64,000 nucleotides of DNA. Origin: an uncultured Bacteroidota bacterium. Lineage in GTDB: Bacteria; Bacteroidota; Bacteroidia; Flavobacteriales; Flavobacteriaceae. Numbering within the stretch: the first letter of the stretch is position 1; each line of letters starts with the position of its first letter. The DNA is taken from positions 1 to 64,000 of the forward strand of contig CACPQA010000008.1 in assembly GCA_902635965.1 (NCBI GenBank), given 5' to 3'. The position numbers and the translations under genes were made by a program. Under the pieces are notes generated by a model. It did not search any database and was not told the origin of the DNA. It saw only the letters and a program-made list of their open reading frames with translations. Shown one piece after another: positions 9,349-19,704 of the stretch.

Positions 9349-11762
9349 GTCCAGTGGAAAAATGGTTTAAATCAAAGGGCTGGAAGCCGCAGGATTTTCA
9401 AGTTAATTGTTGGGAACACTATGCGAAAGGAGAAAACATTATGCTTCATGCACCAACAGGCACAGGAAAAACTTACGCTGTATGGGGGGGTATATTGAAT
9501 GAATCTTTTGAATTAAAAAAAATTGAAGAAGGAATAAATGTTATATGGGTTACTCCACTTAGAGCCTTGGCGGTTGAAATCCAAAAATCCACACAACAAT
9601 TGTCTACAGATTTAAAAACTGAAATAAAAGTTGACTTAAGAACAGGAGATACCCCACAGAGTAGGAGGGCAAAACAAAACAAAAGCTTTCCGTTTGGACT
9701 AATAACTACTCCAGAAACTTTACACATTCTTCTAAGTTCAAAAAAGCATAAAGATATTTTTAAAAACTTAAGATCCGTAGTAGTTGATGAGTGGCATGAA
9801 CTTTTAGGAACAAAAAGGGGTGTTCAGGTAGAACTAGCAATCTCATACCTTAAATTTTTAATACCTAAAATCAAAATTATTGGTATATCTGCAACACTTG
9901 GAAACAAAAAACTAGCTGGTGATATATTAATGGGATTAGGAAACAACTACAACACCATTACATCTAAAATAAATAAGAAAATAAACGTAAAGTCTATAAT
10001 TCCAAAAAGTATGGAGAGATTTCCATGGAGAGGTCATTTAGGCACTCATTTGATAGATGAGGTAATAAAAATTATTAAGAAAGGCAAAACAACATTAATA
10101 TTTACCAACACACGCTCACAGTGTGAAATTTGGTACCACACAATTATACATTCATATCCAGGATTAGCTGGAGAAATTGCAATGCATCATGGTAGTATTG
10201 ATAAAAAAATAAGACTATGGGTAGAAAATAGTCTTAGGGAAAATAAATTAAAGGTTGTTGTATGTACGTCAAGTCTTGACTTGGGAGTTGACTTTAGTCC
10301 AGTTGAAGTGTGTATCCAAGTTGGAAGCCCAAAAGGTGTTGGAAGGTTTATTCAAAGAGCTGGCAGGAGTGGACACCAACCTAATAATCCCAGCACTATA
10401 TATTTTCTTCCCACTCACGCAATCGAATTGATTGAATCAGTTGCTTTACAAGAGGGAATTAAAAAACAAATGATTGAAGACCGATTACCACATATTAATT
10501 CCTATGACGTATTGATTCAATTTCTAACCACTCTTGCAATTGGAGAAGGTTTTTTTCCTAAAGAAATTTTTTCATTGATAAAAAAAACATTTAGTTTTCA
10601 AACGATTGATTCTAGTAAATGGAAATGGATTCTAAACTTTTTAACTAAGGGTAGTCAATCTTTAGAATATTATGATGAATTTAAAAAAATACAAATTTTA
10701 GAGGATGGATTGATGGTGGTTCTTGACAAAGGAATTGCTTTGAGGCACAGACTTTCAATGGGTACAATTGTAAGTGATTCGGTATTAAAAGTTAAATATC
10801 AAACAGGTAAACAACTAGGGACAATTGAAGAATGGTTTGTGTCAAAGTTGTCAAAAGGAGAGGTTTTTACATTTGCAGGCAAAAACTTAGAACTATTAAA
10901 TCTTAAAGGGATGGAAGTAATAGTTAGAAAATCCAAAGTAAATAAAGCTAAAATACCAGCTTGGATTGGAGGAAGATTTAGCTTTAGTTCTAATTTAAGT
11001 GATCTTTTAAAAAACACCTTTCACAACAAAAAAAGTTATGAAACACAAGAGTTCAAAGCCCTAAAGAGTATGTTTGAACAACAGAATCGAGAATCAAAAA
11101 TACCAAATAGTGACGAACTTCTTATTGAGCGCTTTAAAACCAATGAGGGTTTTCATACTTTATTTTACCTTTTTGAAGGATATGCAGTCAACGAAGCAGT
11201 TTCAAGCTTACTAGCATACAGAATAAGCTTGCTTTATCCGATAACATTTACGATATCCGTCAATGATTATGGATTTGAGCTTTTATCAGATCAAGAGTTT
11301 GACATAAATATTATTATAGAAAATAATTTACTAACAAAGGAGTATTTACTAGACGACCTATCAAAAAGCATCAATATTTCCGAAATGAGTAGGAGAAAGT
11401 TTAGAGAAATTGCGGTAATTTCTGGATTGGTTTTTCAGGGGTATCCCACAAAACCAGTTAAAACTAAGCAGCTTCAGTCAGGATCTCAATTATTTTATGA
11501 TGTATTTAAAGAATATGAACCTGATAATTTACTTTATCAACAAGCTATAAACGAAACTTTTGATCATGGAATAGAAAGTTCAAGAATACAGAGGTCTTTT
11601 AAAAAAATTGAAAAGCTAAAAATAGTTTGGAAAGACTGCAAATACCCCACTCCATTTTCATTTCCACTAATTACTGATAGAATTAGAAGTAAAATGTCAT
11701 CTGAAAGCGTCGAGGACAGAATTAGAAAAATGTATTTACAACTTGAAAAGTCAGTTAAATGA
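9345..11762 (+). CDS. Ligase-associated DNA damage response DEXH-box helicase (Lhr-like)
   Basis: APTGTGKTYAVWGG, VVDEWHELLG (DEWH), GVGRFIQRAGRSGH; overlaps neighbours. Confidence 0.92.
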   Translation: MSPVEKWFKSKGWKPQDFQVNCWEHYAKGENIMLHAPTGTGKTYAVWGGILNESFELKKIEEGINVIWVTPLRALAVEIQKSTQQLSTDLKTEIKVDLRTGDTPQSRRAKQNKSFPFGLITTPETLHILLSSKKHKDIFKNLRSVVVDEWHELLGTKRGVQVELAISYLKFLIPKIKIIGISATLGNKKLAGDILMGLGNNYNTITSKINKKINVKSIIPKSMERFPWRGHLGTHLIDEVIKIIKKGKTTLIFTNTRSQCEIWYHTIIHSYPGLAGEIAMHHGSIDKKIRLWVENSLRENKLKVVVCTSSLDLGVDFSPVEVCIQVGSPKGVGRFIQRAGRSGHQPNNPSTIYFLPTHAIELIESVALQEGIKKQMIEDRLPHINSYDVLIQFLTTLAIGEGFFPKEIFSLIKKTFSFQTIDSSKWKWILNFLTKGSQSLEYYDEFKKIQILEDGLMVVLDKGIALRHRLSMGTIVSDSVLKVKYQTGKQLGTIEEWFVSKLSKGEVFTFAGKNLELLNLKGMEVIVRKSKVNKAKIPAWIGGRFSFSSNLSDLLKNTFHNKKSYETQEFKALKSMFEQQNRESKIPNSDELLIERFKTNEGFHTLFYLFEGYAVNEAVSSLLAYRISLLYPITFTISVNDYGFELLSDQEFDINIIIENNLLTKEYLLDDLSKSINISEMSRRKFREIAVISGLVFQGYPTKPVKTKQLQSGSQLFYDVFKEYEPDNLLYQQAINETFDHGIESSRIQRSFKKIEKLKIVWKDCKYPTPFSFPLITDRIRSKMSSESVEDRIRKMYLQLEKSVK

Positions 11763-12415
11763 AAGAAATAATCATATTTAATGATCATTTTTACTTACAT
11801 AAAACTGGAGCGGTTTTTTGGAAAGAAAAAAATACTCTTTTACTTGCAGATACACATTTGGGAAAAGTAGGTCACTTTAGAAAGAGCGGTATACCTGTTC
11901 CTCGAAAAGCTGGAGGCGTCTTTTATGACAAGATTATCAAGCTTAAAAATTCAATTAATTTTTCCCAAATAATTTTTTTGGGAGATTTGTTTCATAGTTC
12001 ATTAAATAACGAATGGTTTTTATTTGAGAATTGGGTAAAAAAAAGTGAATTAAAAATTATCTTAATAAAAGGTAACCATGATATCATCCCAAAATTAATA
12101 TTTGAACAATTAGGAATAAAAACTTATGATGACTTAAAAATTGAAAAGTTTTTTTTTACACACTATCCTAAAAAAATAAATGGTTGTTTCGTATTTTCTG
12201 GACATATTCATCCTGGGGTTAGATTGATAGGAAAAGGAAAACAAATAATGAAATTCCCTTGCTTCATCTATAATAAAGATCAGATAATACTGCCTTCTTT
12301 CGGAGGTTTTACAGGAATACACCTACCAAAGATTAGAAATGGTGACCAAGTATTTGTAATAACAAACAAGGAGATCATTGAAATAAAAGAAAAAAATAAA
12401 CTCTTTAAAGCATAA
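11759..12415 (+). CDS. pdeM: Ligase-associated DNA damage response endonuclease (metallophosphoesterase, PdeM family)
   Basis: LLADTHLGKVGHFRKSGIPVP, FLGDLFHS, KGNHD, FSGHIHPG motifs. Confidence 0.9.
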   Translation: MKEIIIFNDHFYLHKTGAVFWKEKNTLLLADTHLGKVGHFRKSGIPVPRKAGGVFYDKIIKLKNSINFSQIIFLGDLFHSSLNNEWFLFENWVKKSELKIILIKGNHDIIPKLIFEQLGIKTYDDLKIEKFFFTHYPKKINGCFVFSGHIHPGVRLIGKGKQIMKFPCFIYNKDQIILPSFGGFTGIHLPKIRNGDQVFVITNKEIIEIKEKNKLFKA

Positions 12416-12425
12416 AAAATAGGCC

Positions 12426-12863
12426 TTATGAATTAATAGCTTCTACCTCTTTTACTTTTGTTTTATCTTCAAATTCCATTGTGTTGTCATCCCACTCAAA
12501 TCCACTTTCTACTTTTTGAGTTCTAGGGCGATATGTGACTTCAAGATATTTTAACCTATCATGTCCTTGAACCTTAACTTGGACTATAAAAGTATGATAG
12601 TGATATCTATCATAAGGACTTATAAATGTTTGATAATTGTCCCAAATTATGTTTCGGGTAAATTCAACGTTAACAAACCTCTCTTCAATAAAAAAACGAA
12701 TTTTTTTGTTGATTTCTCTATCGTTTATTGGAGTAATTTCACCGCTTTCGTTTTCTTCAAGACCTTGGTGTTCGGCAACAAAATCTTCAATGCTAGCTTT
12801 CTCTTCTTGTGAATAAGTATTGACAAAAAAGAAAAGAAAGCTTAAAAAAATTAAATTCTTCAT
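12426..12863 (-). CDS. Hypothetical secreted protein
   Basis: 145-aa ORF with signal peptide MKNLIFLSFLFFFVNTYSQ. Confidence 0.65.
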   Translation of the reverse strand: MKNLIFLSFLFFFVNTYSQEEKASIEDFVAEHQGLEENESGEITPINDREINKKIRFFIEERFVNVEFTRNIIWDNYQTFISPYDRYHYHTFIVQVKVQGHDRLKYLEVTYRPRTQKVESGFEWDDNTMEFEDKTKVKEVEAINS

Positions 12864-12936
12864 ATAGACTTTTTAATCATTATAACCCAAATATAGAAAA
12901 GACAATTATTAGTGAAAAAAAAACAACAAAAATATT

Positions 12937-14250
12937 TTACTTATAAAGCCACCTATAAAGGTCATTTCCGTTTGCGTATATAACTAAAGTGATTAAAAAA
13001 ATAAATCCAATCACTTGTGCATACTCAAGGACTTTGTCGTTTGCTTTTCTTCCAGTTATAATTTCATACATCAAAAACATTGCATGTCCTCCATCGAGTG
13101 CTGGAATAGGCAAAATATTCATAAATGCAAGGATAATTGAGATTAAGGCAGTACTAGACCAAAACCCTTTCCAATCCCATTTTGAGGGGAATAAGCTGCC
13201 AATTGCACCAAAACCGCCTAACTGTGACGCTCCTTTTTTTGTAAATATATATTTGAATTGTGCTATATACTCATATAGAGTCCAATATCCATAGCTAAAA
13301 CCCTGAGTAACACTTTCTGAGAATGTCAAACCAACATGAGTTAATTTGAAATTTTGCTTGAAGTATCCTCCAAAAAATGAGTTTTCCTTTGGGTAGACAT
13401 ACCTAACTATTGAATTTCCCTCTCTTTGAATTGTGAACTTTAGTGAATCTTTTTTAGAATACTTATCAACTGTAATATCATTCCTAGATGAAATCTTATC
13501 ATCAAAAAGTGCAATAATTTTATCACCTGGTTTAATTCCTGCAAGATCAGCTGGTCCACCTTTAACAATGCTGTCAACAGTATTGCTGATTCTTGGAGAT
13601 AATGGTATTATTTCACCAGCCTCAAATAACTTTGAGCCGAAATTTTCAGGGATATTAATTACCTCAATTTTTCCGCTTACGTGTTTGACTTTAACCTTTT
13701 TAGAATTTCTTAGAAAAAGATAACGATTGATATCAACTACTGATTCTAACTCTTTATTGTCAACTTCAAGTATTACGTCTCCGTCTTTAAAACCAATCGA
13801 TTTTGCAACAGGCGAAGCGTTAAATCCATCAGGCATATCAGTATATGGCATAATATCTTTCCCCCAAATGAATAATATCATCATATAAATAAGAAACCCT
13901 AAAATAATATTTACAGTAACTCCTCCTAACATTATAATGAGTCTCTGCCATGCCGGCTTTGATCGAAATTCCCATGGCTTTGGATCTTTTTTCATTTGAT
14001 CTACATCCATACTCTCGTCAATCATACCAGCTATCTTCACATACCCTCCCAACGGTAACCATCCAATTCCGTATATCGTATCGCCAACTTTCTTTTTGAA
14101 TATAGAGAATTTAACATCAAAAAAAAGATAAAATTTTTCGACCTTTGTTTTGAAAATTTTAGCAGGGATAAAGTGACCGAGTTCATGTAATACAACTATC
14201 AAAGACAAGCTTAATAAAAATTGAAAAGCTTTAATTAAAAAAATCTCCAT
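12937..14250 (-). CDS. rseP: RIP metalloprotease RseP (site-2 protease)
   Basis: VVLHELGHFIPAKIF (HExxH), PDZ regions, NILPIPALDGGH. Confidence 0.95.
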   Translation of the reverse strand: MEIFLIKAFQFLLSLSLIVVLHELGHFIPAKIFKTKVEKFYLFFDVKFSIFKKKVGDTIYGIGWLPLGGYVKIAGMIDESMDVDQMKKDPKPWEFRSKPAWQRLIIMLGGVTVNIILGFLIYMMILFIWGKDIMPYTDMPDGFNASPVAKSIGFKDGDVILEVDNKELESVVDINRYLFLRNSKKVKVKHVSGKIEVINIPENFGSKLFEAGEIIPLSPRISNTVDSIVKGGPADLAGIKPGDKIIALFDDKISSRNDITVDKYSKKDSLKFTIQREGNSIVRYVYPKENSFFGGYFKQNFKLTHVGLTFSESVTQGFSYGYWTLYEYIAQFKYIFTKKGASQLGGFGAIGSLFPSKWDWKGFWSSTALISIILAFMNILPIPALDGGHAMFLMYEIITGRKANDKVLEYAQVIGFIFLITLVIYANGNDLYRWLYK

Positions 14251-14358
14251 AAATTTTTCTTATTGAGGCACAAAAATAAACATTTCAAACTTTTAGTATT
14301 GTTTATATTTCAATTTATATTTGATTTAACATTTCATATGCTCAATTAAAGGTAACTA

Positions 14359-15030
14359 ATGTATTATTTCATTAATAAATACAAATTATTTCTAACCATT
14401 TTTATCTCTATTGCAGTGGTTATTCTATACCTTTTTTACAATGCACTCACGCCAAAAAAAAAATTACCAATTTTTCAACCAAATGATGTAAATTATGCAC
14501 TAGTAGATAGTAGCATTCAACATGTTAAGAGATTTCACAAAATTAAAAGTTTCGAGTTTTTAAATCAAAATGGAAAAATAGTATCAGAAAAGGATTATGA
14601 AGGGTTCATCTATGTTGCTGATTTTTTCTTTACAACCTGTCCTTCAATTTGTCCAATAATGACAGATAACATGCTAAAGATTCAAAACTATGTAAAAGAC
14701 AAGAGAAAAGTAAAATTATTGTCATTTTCAGTGACTCCAGAAATAGATTCAGTACCGGTACTTAAGGACTATTCAATTGAAAAAGGGGTAGATGATAAGT
14801 ATTGGAATCTGTTGACAGGAGACAAGTCAAAAATTTATTCCCTTGCCAGAAAATCATTTTTAGTGGTAAAAGAAAATGTAGAAAATAATTCTCATGATAT
14901 GATTCACACGGAAAACTTTGTTCTTGTAGACAGAGAAAAAAGAATAAGAGGTTTTTATGATGGAACTGATGATAAAGATATACAAATACTTAAAAAAGAC
15001 ATTGACATTCTAATTGAAGGGTACAAGTAG
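14359..15030 (+). CDS. SCO1/SenC family protein
   Basis: VADFFFTTCPSICPIMTDNM (CxxxC) and downstream His in thioredoxin-fold context. Confidence 0.9.
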   Translation: MYYFINKYKLFLTIFISIAVVILYLFYNALTPKKKLPIFQPNDVNYALVDSSIQHVKRFHKIKSFEFLNQNGKIVSEKDYEGFIYVADFFFTTCPSICPIMTDNMLKIQNYVKDKRKVKLLSFSVTPEIDSVPVLKDYSIEKGVDDKYWNLLTGDKSKIYSLARKSFLVVKENVENNSHDMIHTENFVLVDREKRIRGFYDGTDDKDIQILKKDIDILIEGYK

Positions 15031-15075
15031 TTCCGAAATCATTTTTGCAAACCAATCATTTTAGGTTAATTTTGT

Positions 15076-15318
15076 TTGTTCATCCTACATTTTATGACTT
15101 TAGATAACATCAAATTAAATCAACCTGTTAAAGTTAGAAAAGTACATATTGAATATGTCCCTACAAAATTTGTTCAACTAGGCTTCATCCCCGGTGCTTT
15201 AATATCATTAGAAAGGCCTCCATTGAAAAATGGCTTGTTATATATTGTTTTAGATGGGTTTTATTTAGCAATAACTCAAGAAATTGCCAAAAAAATTGAG
15301 GTTGAAAAAATTGCTTAA
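15076..15318 (+). CDS. feoA: Ferrous iron transport protein A
   Basis: Small SH3-like ORF directly preceding and overlapping feoB. Confidence 0.9.
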   Translation: MFILHFMTLDNIKLNQPVKVRKVHIEYVPTKFVQLGFIPGALISLERPPLKNGLLYIVLDGFYLAITQEIAKKIEVEKIA

Positions 15319-17354
15319 TGAAAAAAAAATTCAATCTTTTACTTTTAGGAAATCCAAATACTGGTAAATCTTCATTGTTTAATAAATTAACAGGTCTAAA
15401 CCAAAAAGTAGGTAATTTCCCTGGGGTTACAGTTGAAAAAAAAGAAGGGAGTATAAATTTTAAAAACAATTATTCTGTAAACGTAATTGATTTACCAGGA
15501 GCTTATAGTATTAACTCATCTTCCCCAGAGGAAGAAATTGTTTCTGACATTCTACTTGAAAAAACTGAAATTTCACCCGATTCTGCTCTTGTTGTATCGG
15601 ATATTGAAAATCTGAAACACAATCTTCTTTTGTTTACCCAAGTTAAAGATTTAGGTATCCCTTTATATCTAGTTATCAATATGTGCGATGTTATGGGGAA
15701 AAAGGGAATAACTCTTGACACAAGTACTCTAGAGGAAGAATTAAAAACAAAGATTTTTTCAATTAGTACTAGAAATTCTACTGGAATTGAAGAACTATTA
15801 GATGAAATTCCTAAAATATTTGATTCAGACATCTCAACACTTGTAGAGAACAACTTCATCGATCTTGAAAGTATTCTAAAAATTAAGATTGAAAATAACT
15901 CTAGTTCACTTTATAGAACTTGGCTTTCGCATATAAAAAAAAATCAAAACCTAGACGATTTAAAAAAAATTAAACATAAAGAAGCGGTTCATCGATACAG
16001 ATTTATAAATAGTAAATTAAATAAAACCCTAAATATTGATAGGGAGAAAGCTTATGACCTAAGATCTAAACTTGACAATATATTTTTACATCCTTTATGG
16101 GGTAAAATTATTTTTATATCAATTTTAGCTTTAATATTCCAAACAATTTTTAGTTGGAGTAATTATCCAATGGATGTTATTGATGAAATATTTTCCTACT
16201 TATCCAATTACACAAAAAAAGTTTTGCCGGAAGGAGTTTTTACTCGTCTTTTAGCTGAGGGAATTATTACTGGAATTGGTGGCGTAATAATTTTTATCCC
16301 ACAAATAGCTTTTCTTTTCATGTTTATTTCAGTTCTAGAAGAGACGGGATATATGAGTCGAGTGGTTTTTTTGTTTGATAAAAGTCTAAAAAAATATGGT
16401 TTGAGCGGTAAAAGTATAATACCGTTAATTTCAGGGGTGGCTTGTGCTATTCCAGCTGTTATGTCAACTAGGAATATTGATGATTGGAAACAAAGACTGA
16501 TAACGATATTGGTAACACCTTTCATGACTTGCTCTGCAAGGCTACCTGTTTATCTGATACTAATTTCTATTGTAATTCCAGACAAATTTTTTTTCATATT
16601 TAATTATCAAGGGTTGACCCTTTTAGGATTATACCTTCTTGGTGTTTTAATGGCTCTAATTTCTGCCTATGTACTTAGTAAAGCAATTGAGTCTAAATTT
16701 GAGAATCATATTATGATTGAAATGCCAAACTACAAAATACCTGTTTTAAAAAATGTTTTATTTACAGTTTACTCAAAAACAAAATCATTTGTTTTTGAAG
16801 CAGGTAAAATAATATTATCGATATCAATTTTTTTGTGGCTCCTAGCTTCTAATGGACCTGGAGACAATTTCAAATATGCAGAGCAAATTATCATGGATAA
16901 ATATGATAACAAAAAAAATATAAATGAATTGGATTACGAAATTCAATCATACAGACTAGAAAACTCGTATATTGGTATTACAGGGAAAGTTCTAGAACCC
17001 ATTTTAAATCCCTTAGGATATGATTGGAAAATAGGTATTGCAATCATAACCTCATTCGCAGCAAGAGAAGTATTCGTTGGAACCTTGGCAACCATTTTTA
17101 GCGTTGGTAGTGAAAACGTGGACACAATAAAAGAGAAAATATCGTACCAAAGAAAACCAAATGGGGAACTATTGTTCAACTTACCAACTGGAGTTTCTCT
17201 AATGGTTTTTTATGCATTTGCACTTCAATGTATGAGTACAATTGCTATAGTTAAGAAAGAAACTAATTCTTGGAAGTGGCCCGTAATACAATTTACATTT
17301 ATGACAAGTATTGCTTATATTTCTGCGCTAATTGTATATCAGTACTTGTCATGA
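15318..17354 (+). CDS. feoB: Ferrous iron transport protein B
   Basis: GNPNTGKSSLFNKLTG, GNFPGVTVEKKEG, DLPGAYS; Gate regions. Confidence 0.97.
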   Translation: MKKKFNLLLLGNPNTGKSSLFNKLTGLNQKVGNFPGVTVEKKEGSINFKNNYSVNVIDLPGAYSINSSSPEEEIVSDILLEKTEISPDSALVVSDIENLKHNLLLFTQVKDLGIPLYLVINMCDVMGKKGITLDTSTLEEELKTKIFSISTRNSTGIEELLDEIPKIFDSDISTLVENNFIDLESILKIKIENNSSSLYRTWLSHIKKNQNLDDLKKIKHKEAVHRYRFINSKLNKTLNIDREKAYDLRSKLDNIFLHPLWGKIIFISILALIFQTIFSWSNYPMDVIDEIFSYLSNYTKKVLPEGVFTRLLAEGIITGIGGVIIFIPQIAFLFMFISVLEETGYMSRVVFLFDKSLKKYGLSGKSIIPLISGVACAIPAVMSTRNIDDWKQRLITILVTPFMTCSARLPVYLILISIVIPDKFFFIFNYQGLTLLGLYLLGVLMALISAYVLSKAIESKFENHIMIEMPNYKIPVLKNVLFTVYSKTKSFVFEAGKIILSISIFLWLLASNGPGDNFKYAEQIIMDKYDNKKNINELDYEIQSYRLENSYIGITGKVLEPILNPLGYDWKIGIAIITSFAAREVFVGTLATIFSVGSENVDTIKEKISYQRKPNGELLFNLPTGVSLMVFYAFALQCMSTIAIVKKETNSWKWPVIQFTFMTSIAYISALIVYQYLS

Positions 17355-17473
17355 ATTCTTTTATCCAGTATTTTTTAGTTGTAGCTTGTATTTTTTTATC
17401 CGTTAGATTTTTATACCAAAGATTTTTTAAAGTGAAAGATAAATCTTGTGATACCGACTGTGACTGCCATTAA
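17351..17473 (+). CDS. FeoB-associated Cys-rich membrane protein (40 aa)
   Basis: ATGA overlap with feoB; MNSFIQYFLVVACIFLSVRFLYQRFFKVKDKSCDTDCDCH; shorter than the listed 17270 ORF. Confidence 0.75.
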   Translation: MNSFIQYFLVVACIFLSVRFLYQRFFKVKDKSCDTDCDCH

Positions 17474-18762
17474 TTATTCATAATGCTCTCAATTTCGTCG
17501 ACTTCAATCGGTATATTTTTCATTAAATTAATAGGTTCTCCACTTTCTTGAACTACGACAACATCTTCAATACGTATTCCAAACCCTTCATCGGGCAAGT
17601 AAATCCCTGGTTCAACGGTAAAAACCATATTAGGTTCAAAGGGTTCATCTAAAAGTCCATAATCATGAGTATCTAATCCAATATGATGTGAAGTTCCGTG
17701 CATGAAATATTTTTTATATGCAGGAAATTTAGGATCTTGTTTTCTTACATCATTTTTATCAATTAATCCCAACTTTAGAAGCTCTGCAGTCATAATTTTT
17801 CCAACTTCTTCGTGGTATTCTTTCCATAAATTACCCGGTGTCAAAAGGTTTGTAGCTTCCTTTTTAACGTTTAGAACTGAATTGTAAATTGCTTTATGCC
17901 GATCACTATACCTTCCAGAAACGGGTACTGTACGTGTAAGATCACTGCAATAATTACCATATTCAGCTGCTGAATCAATTAAAACAAGTTCTCCAGACTT
18001 ACATTGTGAATTATTTTTAACATAGTGCAGTATATTGGCATTGTTACCACTTGCTATTATAGGTGAGTAAGCGAATCCTTTTGAACGATTCGAAATAAAC
18101 TCATGAAGTAATTCTGCTTCAATTTCATATTCCCATATACCAGGTTCTATAAATTTTAAAATCCTTCTAAATCCCATCTCAGTTATATCGCAAGCTATTT
18201 TAATCTGGTTTATTTCTAACGGATCTTTAATTGACCTAAGGTGCTGTAATATAGGATTACTTCTGTGCACAGAATGAGTCGGGTATTCATTCTTGAATTT
18301 TGCAATGAATCTATCTTCTCTAGTTTGTGTCTTGGAATTACTTCTGTAATGTTCATTTTTATTAAGATAAATCGCACTATTTTGAGAGGTGAATTGCTTA
18401 AGTGTGGAATCAAATTCATTTAACCATAGAATTTTTTCAATTCCACTTATTGATTTAGCTTCTTCTTTTGATAGTTTTGGACCTTCCCAAATTTGAATTT
18501 TTTTATTTGTTTTTTTGATGAACAAAATTTCACGATTTTTAATTTTTTTTGCATGAGGCGAAAGTAATAAAATGGTTTCTTCTTGGTCAATTCCAGTCAA
18601 ATAGAAAATATCACGATGTTGCTCAAACGGGAAAGTTGAATCCGCTCCGATTGGATAAATATCATTTGAATTAAAAATAGCTATACTGTCTTTTTTCATC
18701 CTACTTGTGAATTTATCTCTGTTTTTTTTGTAAATCCGACTACTAATAGGTTTATATCTCAT
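17470..18762 (-). CDS. pepP: Aminopeptidase P family (Xaa-Pro aminopeptidase)
   Basis: LIDSAAEYGNYCSDLTRTVPVSGRY, HGTSHHIGLDTHD, FTVEPGIYLP, GIRIEDVV. Confidence 0.93.
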   Translation of the reverse strand: MRYKPISSRIYKKNRDKFTSRMKKDSIAIFNSNDIYPIGADSTFPFEQHRDIFYLTGIDQEETILLLSPHAKKIKNREILFIKKTNKKIQIWEGPKLSKEEAKSISGIEKILWLNEFDSTLKQFTSQNSAIYLNKNEHYRSNSKTQTREDRFIAKFKNEYPTHSVHRSNPILQHLRSIKDPLEINQIKIACDITEMGFRRILKFIEPGIWEYEIEAELLHEFISNRSKGFAYSPIIASGNNANILHYVKNNSQCKSGELVLIDSAAEYGNYCSDLTRTVPVSGRYSDRHKAIYNSVLNVKKEATNLLTPGNLWKEYHEEVGKIMTAELLKLGLIDKNDVRKQDPKFPAYKKYFMHGTSHHIGLDTHDYGLLDEPFEPNMVFTVEPGIYLPDEGFGIRIEDVVVVQESGEPINLMKNIPIEVDEIESIMNN

Positions 18763-18890
18763 GTAATAAAGTTAATTATTTTCTTTCCAATCATAAATTT
18801 AATAAATACATTTTGTTTACTATTTTATGAATATTTTTTTATGAAACTTCAACAAATATTACTATTTGTCCTCTTGGGCATTAATAATTA

Positions 18891-18915
18891 GTGTACCTTA
18901 AAAAAATTGTGTACC
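18891..18915 (+). promoter_or_regulatory. Two direct GTGTACCTT motifs, 18 bp apart, upstream of sdhC
   Basis: GTGTACCTTAAAAAAATTGTGTACCTTG read directly; third copy GTGTACCCTA at 19681 upstream of sdhA. Confidence 0.35.
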
Positions 18916-18942
18916 TTGCAATGATTAGATATCTGTTAGGTC

Positions 18943-19605
18943 ATGTTCAAATTGTTTGATTCTTCTTTAGTTAAAAAGTATTCTATGGCATTATCTGGTC
19001 TTTTTTTGATTTTATTTCTCTTTCAGCATTTCACAATTAATTTGACATCAGTTTTTTCTGAAAAGATTTTTAACAATATTTCTCATTTCATGGGTAATAA
19101 TCCAATAGTGCAATTTATATTACAACCAATTCTAATTTTTGGTGTAGTTTTTCATTTTATCATGGGAATTGTATTGGATTATCAAAATCGTAATTCACGG
19201 TCCGTTAAATATTACTACATCAAGGGTAGTTCAAACTCTTCCTGGATGTCTAGAAACATGATTTTATCTGGAATTGTTGTTTTACTTTTTATGTTTTTAC
19301 ATTTCTATGATTTTTGGGTGCCAGAAATGAATTACAAATATATTCAATTCAACCCAATGGATCCTGATAGATATTATCACGAAATGACTCATAAGTTTGA
19401 AAGTCCTATAAGAGTTAGTATATATTCGTTTTCTTTTATTTTTCTGGGTTTGCACCTTCTTCATGGTTTTAATTCTTCCTTTCAATCTGTTGGTGTAAAT
19501 AACAAGTACATTCTTTCAATAAAGGGATTGACTAAATTGTTTGCCATTGGTGTTCCTTTAGGTTTTGTTTTTATAGCTCTATATCATTTTATAAATTCAA
19601 TATGA
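18943..19605 (+). CDS. sdhC: Succinate dehydrogenase cytochrome b subunit
   Basis: Five-TM 220-aa protein (MFKLFDSSLVKKYSMALSGLFLILFLFQH) directly upstream of sdhA/sdhB. Confidence 0.93.
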   Translation: MFKLFDSSLVKKYSMALSGLFLILFLFQHFTINLTSVFSEKIFNNISHFMGNNPIVQFILQPILIFGVVFHFIMGIVLDYQNRNSRSVKYYYIKGSSNSSWMSRNMILSGIVVLLFMFLHFYDFWVPEMNYKYIQFNPMDPDRYYHEMTHKFESPIRVSIYSFSFIFLGLHLLHGFNSSFQSVGVNNKYILSIKGLTKLFAIGVPLGFVFIALYHFINSI

Positions 19606-19704
19606 TCGAAATAATAAAGACACAAAAACTTGGAATTATAAATATTATTATTTTAATGAATTTTAACCTTAAATAAACATGTGTACCCTAAATAAAAGTA
19701 TATT

